Of a stretch of 8,696 nt of DNA, positions 1-5,379 are shown one piece after another. The notes beneath the pieces are model-generated. The model searched no databases. It worked only from the letters and a program-made list of their open reading frames with translations, and was not told where the DNA came from. Source of the DNA: an uncultured Actinomycetes bacterium (GTDB lineage: Bacteria > Actinomycetota > Aquicultoria > CAJVYJ01); the NCBI GenBank assembly GCA_913009475.1, contig CAJVYJ010000066.1, positions 1-8,696 of the forward strand, in the 5' to 3' direction. The translations under genes were made by a program, and so were the position numbers. Within the stretch, counting starts at the first letter, position 1. Each line of letters begins with the position of its first letter.

Positions 1-72
1 GGAGAGGGGTGTAAGAATATGGTTGTAGGATAGTTGTATGACTGATGTGTGGAGTGTTTGTGTTTTTTTTTT
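1..72. other. Non-genomic read-through noise
   Basis: This G/T-rich stretch ends in a run of ten T and lies outside the P7 adapter that begins at 73. Sequence beyond the P7 end cannot come from the library insert. The T run mirrors the poly-A found beyond the adapter at the other end of the contig. Nothing here should be annotated as a gene. Confidence 0.93.
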
Positions 73-138
73 CAAGCAGAAGACGGCATACGAGATATAT
101 CAGTGTGACTGGAGTTCAGACGTGTGCTCTTCCGATCT
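73..138 (-). other. Illumina TruSeq P7/index adapter
   Basis: The stretch starts with the P7 sequence CAAGCAGAAGACGGCATACG, continues with an 8-base index (97-104) and ends with the read-2 primer site, closing in GCTCTTCCGATCT at 138. The same adapter with the same index (ACTGATAT read on the other strand) is at the right end in opposite orientation. Both were therefore assembled from reads that ran through short inserts. Open frames across it give the KQKTAYE, RRRHTR and EEHTSELQS peptides known from contaminated database entries. Confidence 0.99.
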
Positions 139-495
139 GGTATGGGCACGGATTATCGGGTCTAAGACGATATGCGGCCAGCGGTGCCGGCGCGCCCCTT
201 CCACTATTACTTCGACTATCTCCGGCTCAGCCAGCATTCCGATTTTTACAGCCATGATATCAAAGTCAGCGGCCAGCGCGCTTATCTGTTCGGCAACGAT
301 TTTTGGCGGCAAGGGGTATACTTCGTTGACTCCCATAGTATTTTGCGCCGTTACCGCGGTTAACACCGATAGGCCATAGACACCTTGTCGCAGAAGAGTT
401 TTAATGTCGGCCTGAACGCCGGCCCCGCCGCCGGGATCCGAACCGCCGATAATCAACACGTTTACCGGTTTATTACCTTGATTTGAAGTGTTCAT
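139..495 (-). CDS. thiD: Hydroxymethylpyrimidine/phosphomethylpyrimidine kinase ThiD, C-terminus missing
   Basis: ThiD phosphorylates HMP and HMP-P to HMP-PP, the pyrimidine partner for ThiE, in the cytoplasm. The visible 119 residues are the N-terminal part of a ribokinase-fold protein of usually about 265 residues. They include GGSDPGGGAGVQADIKT (17-33), the family substrate-site signature, then TAVTAQNT (46-53), KIGML (84-88) and VLDP (110-113). Reading continues to T119 at base 139, where the adapter begins. The residues after that (RSEEHTSELQSH) are adapter-encoded, so the gene is cut by the contig end, not by mutation. The ATG at 495 overlaps the end of thiL by 23 bases, suggesting translational coupling, with a weak GGAG Shine-Dalgarno inside thiL. 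It is the last gene of the thi operon in view. Confidence 0.95.
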
Positions 496-1465
496 AACCG
501 ACTCCGCTTAATTGGTACCAACTGCCGTTTCCCTTCAATAAACTCAAACCCGGTCGGCCGACTATTTTACCGATAACGGTTATTTCCGTGCCTGTTTGGG
601 TGGTAACGCTGCTGATTATATCCTTAGCCCGATTGGGAGGACTGACAATAATCAATTCATAATCTTCTCCGCCGTTTAACGCCGCTTCCAGTGGATCGAT
701 ATTTAGCTCTTTACTAATCCTTAAGGTCTCATTATCAATAGGAATGTTTTCAACTCGTACTTGAGCGCCAACCCGCGCGGCCCGGCATATATTACCTAGA
801 TCGCGAACCAAACCGTCGGAGATGTCCTCAATAGCTCCACAACCTGCGGCCGCCGCCAGCCGGGCTTCTCTTACCCGCGGACGGGGATAGTAGTGGGCAG
901 TTCTAAGCTTGTCGGCTTTAATAGTCCGCTTTGATTTAATAGCCGCCAGCCCCAGGGCCGAGGCGCCCAGATGTCCGCTGATTAATATGATGTCGCCTGC
1001 GCGCGCTTGGTCGCGCCGCTGCTTTACTGCCTTATCGACCGTTCCGGTTAGCGCTACGTTAATGATGTTTATCGATGATTTCGTTAAATCACCGCCGATA
1101 ATTTGCACGCCGAACTCTTTGGCGCATTCAACTATACCGCGATAAATATCCTCGACAAAAACAATCTCAGTATCTTCTCTTAATCCTAAGGAGACGACGG
1201 CGTATTTGGGCGTTCCGGCCATAGCCGCGATATCACTTATATTTACCGCCAGCGCTTTATATCCTAACGCCTTAGGTGGTATATCGCCGGTAAAGTGAAC
1301 GCCCTCGACCATTATGTCTGTGGTGATTGCCAGGGGAGCACCCAATGCAGCCACGACGGCCGCATCATCGCCGATGCCGATTATCACATCTTTTTCGGAC
1401 GGGCCAATCACTTTGCTGAGGCGCTCGATTAAGCTAAATTCACCTATGTCGGATATATTTGCCAT
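473..1465 (-). CDS. thiL: Thiamin-monophosphate kinase ThiL
   Basis: ThiL makes thiamin pyrophosphate from thiamin phosphate and ATP, the last step of the pathway and the one that makes the riboswitch ligand. At 330 residues it has the usual family length (E. coli about 325). Visible ThiL/PurM-fold motifs are IGDDAAV (31-37), TTDIMVEGVHF (48-58), NISDIAAMAG (75-84), GGDLTKS (124-130), YYPRPR (192-197), EDISDGL (213-219) and GGEDYEL (265-271). The Asp-rich motifs bind Mg-ATP in characterised members. It lies 32 bases after thiC and overlaps thiD by 23 bases. No strong Shine-Dalgarno precedes the ATG at 1465, so it may rely on translation arriving from thiC. No lesions are seen. Confidence 0.97.
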   Translation of the reverse strand: MANISDIGEFSLIERLSKVIGPSEKDVIIGIGDDAAVVAALGAPLAITTDIMVEGVHFTGDIPPKALGYKALAVNISDIAAMAGTPKYAVVSLGLREDTEIVFVEDIYRGIVECAKEFGVQIIGGDLTKSSINIINVALTGTVDKAVKQRRDQARAGDIILISGHLGASALGLAAIKSKRTIKADKLRTAHYYPRPRVREARLAAAAGCGAIEDISDGLVRDLGNICRAARVGAQVRVENIPIDNETLRISKELNIDPLEAALNGGEDYELIIVSPPNRAKDIISSVTTQTGTEITVIGKIVGRPGLSLLKGNGSWYQLSGVGYEHFKSR

Positions 1466-1497
1466 TTTTCTGAGCTTTCACGGGCGAGGACAAGCGC

Positions 1498-2802
1498 CTA
1501 ACAGAGCGGCGTTTCCTTAGAGCCTAAAAACTCCGAGACTAATTCCATCGCGCAAAATTCGGAACACATAGTACAAGTCTTGGTCTTTTTCTCACCTGAC
1601 TGAGAATAATACTTAGCAGCCCTATCCGGGTCAATCGCTAAACGCCGTTGCGCCTCCCAATTTAGCGCTTTACGCGCCTTAGCCATATTTAAATCCCACT
1701 CGCCAGCGCCGGGCACTCCTTTAACCACATCTGCGGCATGAGCCGCGATGCGACTGGCCATTACCCCCTCGTGGACGTCAGCCAAGGTCGGTAATCCCAA
1801 GTGCTCACGGGGAGTAACATAGCAGAGATAATCGGCTCCGGCAATCGCCGCCAATGTCCCCCCGATGGCGGCCGTAATATGGTCATATCCAGGGGCGATA
1901 TCAGTAACCAGCGGCCCCAATACATAAAAGGGAGCGCCGTCACATATCTCTTTTTCCATTTTTACGTTAGCCTCTATTTGATCTACCGGCATATGGCCTG
2001 GACCTTCGACCATCACTTGCACTCCGGCGGCGCGAGCCCGCTTGGCTAATCCGCCCAGTATCAATAGTTCTTGTATCTGAGCCGAATCGCTGGCGTCAGC
2101 CAAACAACCGGGGCGCATACCATCGCCTAGGCTGAGAGTTACATCATACTTTGCCGCTATCTCCAGCAGTCGGTCAAAATCCTCATATAAAGGATTTTCA
2201 CGCTGATGCTTAAGCATCCAAGCGATAATGAATGAACCACCGCGGCTGACCACATCCATGACCCGCCTGTGCTTTATTAAACTATCTACGGATTGGTTGG
2301 TTATGCCGCAATGGACAGTGATAAAGTCTACCCCGCCTTGGGCTTGGCGCTCGATTACATCAAATAAATCATCGGCCTTCATATCAACAAGAGAACCGTT
2401 TTTTTCCTGGGCCTCGATCATCGCTTGATATATCGGCACCGTACCGACAGGTACCGGGCTCCTTTTTATTATCGCTTCCCGCACCTTATCTATATCTCCA
2501 CCGATAGAGAGGTCCATGACCGTATCCGCGCCGGCTTCCACGGCTACTTTTAATTTATCCAATTCATTGAGCAACTCGGGGAAATCGGGAGACGTACCTA
2601 GATTGGCGTTGATTTTAGTGCTCAATCCAGCTCCAATGCCTATCGGTTTCGCCGACTTATGGGCGGCATTTAACGGAACCACCGTCCGGCCCGTTATAAT
2701 ATCTTCCACTATTTTATCGCGACTTACTTTTTCAATCTCCGCGACAGCGCTTACATGCGGCGGTATCTCACCGGCTTTAATCCTATTAACTATAGTGGCC
2801 AT
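1498..2802 (-). CDS. thiC: Phosphomethylpyrimidine synthase ThiC (short, anaerobe-type)
   Basis: ThiC is a radical-SAM enzyme that rearranges aminoimidazole ribotide into HMP-P, the de novo source of the pyrimidine half. At 434 residues it is the short form, without the long N-terminal extension of E. coli ThiC (about 630). Landmarks are HCGI (164-167), GDGMRPG (226-232), MVEGPGHMP (264-272), DIAPGYDHI (301-309) and CYVTPREHLGLP (327-338). The C-terminal cluster motif is CTMCSEFC with C410, C413 and C417. The spacing is therefore CX2CX3C, one residue shorter than the CX2CX4C of well-studied ThiC. An additional Cys (C434) is the last residue. The ATG at 2802 starts 3 bases after the thiE stop, and an AAGGAA Shine-Dalgarno sits in the end of thiE, so the two are coupled. 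Confidence 0.97.
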   Translation of the reverse strand: MATIVNRIKAGEIPPHVSAVAEIEKVSRDKIVEDIITGRTVVPLNAAHKSAKPIGIGAGLSTKINANLGTSPDFPELLNELDKLKVAVEAGADTVMDLSIGGDIDKVREAIIKRSPVPVGTVPIYQAMIEAQEKNGSLVDMKADDLFDVIERQAQGGVDFITVHCGITNQSVDSLIKHRRVMDVVSRGGSFIIAWMLKHQRENPLYEDFDRLLEIAAKYDVTLSLGDGMRPGCLADASDSAQIQELLILGGLAKRARAAGVQVMVEGPGHMPVDQIEANVKMEKEICDGAPFYVLGPLVTDIAPGYDHITAAIGGTLAAIAGADYLCYVTPREHLGLPTLADVHEGVMASRIAAHAADVVKGVPGAGEWDLNMAKARKALNWEAQRRLAIDPDRAAKYYSQSGEKKTKTCTMCSEFCAMELVSEFLGSKETPLC

Positions 2803-2805
2803 CAG

Positions 2806-3429
2806 CTATCTTCCTTTTCTTATCCTATTAACAAGTCCTGAGACCGCCGCTTGCATATTAGACGCTCTGGTGACTGCGGATATAACCGCGATACCGTCAG
2901 CGCCGGCCTCCATTATTGAGTCCATATTATCCCCTCTAATGCCGCCAATGGCAATCACGGGAATTTTTACGGACGAGCAGATATATTTTAAGACCTCAGG
3001 TCCTATCGGATCCGCGGCGTTGTTCTTACTGGAGGTAAAAAAGATAGGACCGACTCCCAGATAATCAGCCCCATCCCGCTCCGCTTTCAAAGCTTCATCA
3101 TAGTTGGTCGCCGATACGCCGATTATCATCTCCGTCGGGGCTATACGCTTGGCGTTGATTACTGAGATATCGCTTTGCCCCAAATGCACCCCATCGGCGC
3201 TCACCGCCATCGCTATATCCAAGCGGTCATTAATAAAAACTTGAAAATCATACTTGATTTTAAGCGACATTATTGAGCGAGCCAAATCAAGCAGCTCCCG
3301 GCCGGAGATGTTCTTGTCTCTTAACTGTACCGCCGAAGCGCCGCCAGCAACAGCGGCCCTGGCCACATCCAGATGGTCTCTGGCAAGTTCGGGAACGTTT
3401 TCAGTTATTACATATAAATCAAAGTTCAT
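2806..3429 (-). CDS. thiE: Thiamin-phosphate synthase ThiE
   Basis: ThiE condenses HMP-PP with thiazole phosphate to give thiamin phosphate and pyrophosphate, joining the two branches of the pathway. The 207 residues match the usual TIM-barrel length. Motifs in order are AVQLRDK (33-39, pyrophosphate and Mg site), INDR (66-69), ADGVHLGQSD (78-87), IGVSATNYDEA (103-113), DYLGVGPIFFTSSK (122-135), VIAIGGI (158-164) and GIAVISAV (179-186). These cover the known substrate and phosphate-binding loops, and no key element is missing. The ATG at 3429 follows a GGGAG Shine-Dalgarno at a short 4-base spacing. An unusually long 149-base gap separates it from thiM, while thiC follows after only 3 bases. 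Confidence 0.97.
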   Translation of the reverse strand: MNFDLYVITENVPELARDHLDVARAAVAGGASAVQLRDKNISGRELLDLARSIMSLKIKYDFQVFINDRLDIAMAVSADGVHLGQSDISVINAKRIAPTEMIIGVSATNYDEALKAERDGADYLGVGPIFFTSSKNNAADPIGPEVLKYICSSVKIPVIAIGGIRGDNMDSIMEAGADGIAVISAVTRASNMQAAVSGLVNRIRKGR

Positions 3430-3466
3430 CTTTCTCCCAGAAGCGCGGCCGCCCTACATATTTATT

Positions 3467-3516
3467 ATCAGAGCAAGCTCTGATGCTACACATTGCATCT
3501 CCTCACAGGCGGAGAT
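3467..3516 (-). repeat. Two small hairpins in the thiM-thiE spacer
   Basis: Within the 149-base spacer (3430-3578) are two dyads. ATCTCC at 3497-3502 pairs with GGAGAT at 3511-3516. ATCAGAGC at 3467-3474 pairs with GCTCTGAT at 3477-3484, leaving just AA between the arms. The second has the same 'AGC-NN-GCT' centre as the palindrome after thi4. Neither is followed by a proper T run on the minus strand, so they look like palindromic repeats or RNA processing/stability elements and not terminators. A frame of about 50 codons is open across this spacer on the minus strand (ending at the TAG near 3457) but has no convincing start or recognisable product. Confidence 0.5.
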
Positions 3517-3578
3517 AAACTCCACCCCTATACGTTTTACGCTTTCACACCTTACCCGTCCCTCTTCTATGCTTTCAT

Positions 3579-4385
3579 TTAAACTGTTTCCACTTTCGCG
3601 CCCTTCATAATATCTTCCGGCACCAACAATGCCAACGAATCATAGAGTGCTACATGAAAAGTGCCGGGCCGCTTTCCGGAAACAGCGGCCGCTTTTTCTC
3701 CCGCCAGACCAAAAGTTACCAATCCGCCGACAGCACCCATAAATGGGTCCGTTTGAACGGCAAGAAAACCGCCGATCATAGTCGTCGCCATACAACCCGT
3801 CCCTGTAACTGTTGCCAACATAGCGTCTCCGTTATAGATTTTCGCTATTTGACGCCCATCGCTGACAATATCGACTTTCCCGGTTATCGCGATGGTACTG
3901 CCGCTTTGATTAGCGAATTCTTTAGCAACATTTATGAGATTCGAGTAGCCGCCTATCGACTCCACCCCTTTTATTTTACCCTCAAAACCGCCCAATATAG
4001 ATACTTCCGCGGCGTTGCCGCGAACAACACTGATATTTACCTCGCTGATAATTTTCTTAGCACTATCGGTGCGCAACTTGGTGGCACCCACACCGACAGG
4101 GTCAAAAATAACCGGAACATTAAGTTCATTAGCCTTTTTCCCGGCTGCTATCATTGATTCAACCAGCTCGGGGTATAAAGTACCAATATTCAATATCAAT
4201 GTTCCGGCAAAACCAACCATCTCTTCCACTTCTTCACGCGCGTGCGCCATGACCGGCAACGCGCCCAAACAGAGAGTCGCGTTGGCGGTCTCGTTCATAA
4301 CCACCATGTTTGTTATATGATGCAATAACGGTTTAGTCGCGCGTATCTTGGCCAAATCAGCGGCAATTTCTTCTTTAATCTCCAT
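3579..4385 (-). CDS. thiM: Hydroxyethylthiazole kinase ThiM
   Basis: ThiM phosphorylates the thiazole alcohol (THZ) with ATP, the salvage route to the thiazole half of thiamin. Its 268 residues match the family (about 262-272). Motifs are LHHITNMVVMNETANATL (21-38), which forms the substrate site at the subunit interface, FDPVGVGAT (94-102), VRGNAAEV (121-128), ITGKVD (167-172) and TGTGCM (194-199), whose C198 aligns with the active-site Cys of the family. RPGTFHVALYDSL (239-251) closes the fold. The ATG at 4385 has an AAAGGA Shine-Dalgarno about 5 bases upstream. It follows the broken thi4, so salvage may be the only working thiazole source encoded in this operon. Confidence 0.97.
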   Translation of the reverse strand: MEIKEEIAADLAKIRATKPLLHHITNMVVMNETANATLCLGALPVMAHAREEVEEMVGFAGTLILNIGTLYPELVESMIAAGKKANELNVPVIFDPVGVGATKLRTDSAKKIISEVNISVVRGNAAEVSILGGFEGKIKGVESIGGYSNLINVAKEFANQSGSTIAITGKVDIVSDGRQIAKIYNGDAMLATVTGTGCMATTMIGGFLAVQTDPFMGAVGGLVTFGLAGEKAAAVSGKRPGTFHVALYDSLALLVPEDIMKGAKVETV

Positions 4386-4428
4386 AATTATCCTTTCTAT
4401 AATTAGTATTTACTGTCTGCAAAATCTC

Positions 4429-4454
4429 TAGAGGCAAAGCACGCTTTGCCTCTA
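4429..4454 (-). repeat. 12-bp perfect palindrome at the thi4 stop codon
   Basis: TAGAGGCAAAGC (4429-4440) and GCTTTGCCTCTA (4443-4454) are perfect inverted repeats separated by AC. On the minus strand the hairpin begins exactly with the thi4 TAG stop and is followed shortly by TTTT within GATTTTGC. It could be a weak intra-operon terminator or a message-stability hairpin. Its form (TAGRGGC...GCCYCTA around a GC-NN-GC core) also resembles dispersed palindromic repeats common in bacterial genomes. The perfect symmetry is seen; the role is inference. Confidence 0.65.
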
Positions 4455-4902
4455 CACCTCTACTTTTATCATTGCCTTTGATAAATATTCCCCGGCTTCA
4501 TCGGCAACTTTTCGTCCGGATAAAAGCATACCGCCAAAAGTCGGCCCCATCCGGTTTAGTCCAAATACGGTTGCCGTCGCCATACCGGTAACAGCCAGAC
4601 CCGGATAGACTATACCCGTATGATTGACGACTTCATCCTCTGAATTTTCCACCCACATACCACTGAAGCCTTTTATGTCGCGAAGACCTCTCTTACTACG
4701 GCTGTTAGCAACTACCGCATCGTGACCAGTGGCGTCTATGACTAATTTCGCCTCAATAGCCACCGGGTCCACACAGGTAATAGCACGCGGCAACGCCGAA
4801 ACAGCGTTCCAGTTAATAACGGCGCCGGCCACCCGGACCGATAGCTTTAGTGACTTGTTTTTCACTGACCGGCCCAAATATTTTATTTTGGCTATCTTCC
4901 AT
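4452..4902 (-). pseudogene. thi4: Thiazole synthase Thi4, internal deletion and frameshift
   Basis: Intact Thi4 (about 260 residues) is an FAD/NAD-fold protein that makes the thiazole from NAD and glycine. The gene still starts normally: ATG at 4902 with an AGGAGG Shine-Dalgarno (4910-4915). It encodes the usual N-terminus MEDSQNKIFGPVSEKQVTKAI, then runs to a stop at 4813-4815. From about 4838 a different frame encodes the C-terminal half: VAGAVINWNAVSALPR, ITCVDPVAIEAK, VIDATGHDA, VYPGLAVTGM and NRMGPTFGGMLLSGRKVA, ending at 4452. The junction is near 4836-4842. About 105-120 residues between the two parts are missing, including the GxGxxG dinucleotide-binding loop, so neither fragment can work. 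An ATG at 4877 opens the C-terminal frame, but its first 13 residues are not Thi4-like. The Cys in TCVDP aligns with the sulfur-donor Cys of yeast Thi4, where many anaerobe enzymes have His. An assembly error must be excluded. Confidence 0.87.
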
Positions 4903-4946
4903 GACTACTCCTCCTGATTTAATATTATTTTTTGTCCTATATACAC

Positions 4947-4972
4947 AAAAAAGCGCACCAACAAGGGTGTGC
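4947..4972 (-). terminator. Intrinsic terminator (riboswitch expression platform)
   Basis: On the minus strand GCACACC (4972-4966) pairs with GGTGCGC (4959-4953) around a CTTGTT loop, with one A-C mismatch, and six T follow (4952-4947). It sits between the TPP aptamer and the thi4 Shine-Dalgarno. This is the arrangement expected for transcription attenuation, with the terminator forming when TPP is bound. Confidence 0.8.
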
Positions 4973-4992
4973 TATAATTTTTTAATCTTAAC

Positions 4993-5080
4993 AACTTCCC
5001 TCCGCAGGCATTAACCAACAGGTTCAAACGGTTTCCGGCTTTATTTTGCCGTCTCTCAGCCAATCCTGGCTCCCGTAGCT
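4993..5080 (-). ncRNA. TPP riboswitch (THI element)
   Basis: On the minus strand the conserved aptamer parts appear in order: GGGAGCC, GGCTGAGAGAC (THI-box core CTGAGAG at 5053-5059), an extra stem CGGC...GCCG, ACCGTTTGAACCTG, then TTAATGCCTGCGGAGGGAA (4996-5014). These match the TPP aptamer consensus (CTGAGA ... ACCTGATCTGGATAATGCCAGCGNAGGGAA). AGCT (5080-5077) and AGTT (4996-4993) can close P1. It leads into the terminator at 4947-4972 and the thi operon, so TPP should switch off thi4-thiM-thiE-thiC-thiL-thiD. Confidence 0.95.
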
Positions 5081-5113
5081 CTATATTTATTTTTCAAGTA
5101 CCAATTAACTTAA

Positions 5114-5146
5114 ATATATAATCATAGTTACCCATCCGCTTGTCAA
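5114..5146 (-). promoter_or_regulatory. Probable thi operon promoter
   Basis: A perfect -35 box TTGACA lies at 5146-5141 on the minus strand. An AT-rich -10 region (GATTATATATT, 5123-5113) follows, but no exact TATAAT is at the ideal 17-base spacing; TTATAT at 5121-5116 gives 19. The predicted transcript start is about 25-30 bases before the riboswitch. Confidence 0.55.
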
Positions 5147-5162
5147 GATAAATCTAAAATAT

Positions 5163-5285
5163 GGGGGTCAGGTCTTGCATTTTCGCAAAAGGGGTCAGAT
5201 CTTCAATCTTGACATTAGCAACTCCTTATCGCGCTAACGTCAAGATTGAAGATCTAAAAATGCGAAAATGCAAGACCTGACCCCC
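5163..5285. mobile_element. REP/MITE-like inverted-repeat element
   Basis: The outer arms 5163-5187 and 5261-5285 are a perfect 25-bp inverted repeat beginning GGGGGTCAGGTCTTGC. The inner arms 5197-5213 and 5239-5255 are a further perfect 17-bp repeat (AGATCTTCAATCTTGAC). They continue inward with one mismatch to GACATTAGC/GCTAACGTC around a 13-base loop (5220-5232). The left arm holds a second copy of the motif (GGGGTCAGATCTT, 5191-5203). No protein is encoded. GGGGTCAGGTCTTGC ends are, from memory, typical of REP-type sequences moved by IS200-like Y1 transposases (TnpA-REP/RAYT). It lies between the ftsZ terminator and the thi promoter, touching no gene. Confidence 0.8.
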
Positions 5286-5304
5286 ACGCAAATGAAAACT
5301 TAAA

Positions 5305-5342
5305 GTAAAAGAGTACCGCGTCGGCACGCAATACTCTTTTAC
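5305..5342 (-). terminator. Hairpin terminator after ftsZ
   Basis: GTAAAAGAGTA (5305-5315) and TACTCTTTTAC (5332-5342) form a perfect 11-bp stem. An inner GCGT/ACGC stem (5318-5321/5326-5329) carries a four-base loop. On the minus strand T-rich sequence (CTTTAAGTTTTC) follows, about 40 bases after the ftsZ stop. A/T tracts on both sides mean it may work in either direction. It separates the ftsQ-ftsZ unit from the thi operon. Confidence 0.75.
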
Positions 5343-5379
5343 GTTCGTTTGGTTGTCGCTTGAGGGAGAGAAACTTTTT

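Noticed and set aside
38..379. Open frames on the plus strand across the left end (38-379 and 45-257)
   Set aside because: They are encoded by the adapter (KQKTAYE, SSRRRHTR peptides) fused to the antisense of thiD.
2516..3064. A 182-codon plus-strand open frame
   Set aside because: It lies opposite thiC and thiE, whose family motifs are unmistakable; it is an antisense shadow.
3654..4157. A 167-codon plus-strand open frame
   Set aside because: It is antisense to thiM and shows no family motif or ribosome binding site.
4452..4877. A complete 141-residue protein starting at ATG 4877
   Set aside because: Its first 13 residues are not Thi4-like and no Shine-Dalgarno precedes it; it is the frame-shifted C-terminal part of thi4.
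5163..5285. CRISPR repeat or rho-independent terminator
   Set aside because: There are only nested inverted arms with no spaced direct-repeat array, and no T run follows on either strand; a REP/MITE-like element fits better.
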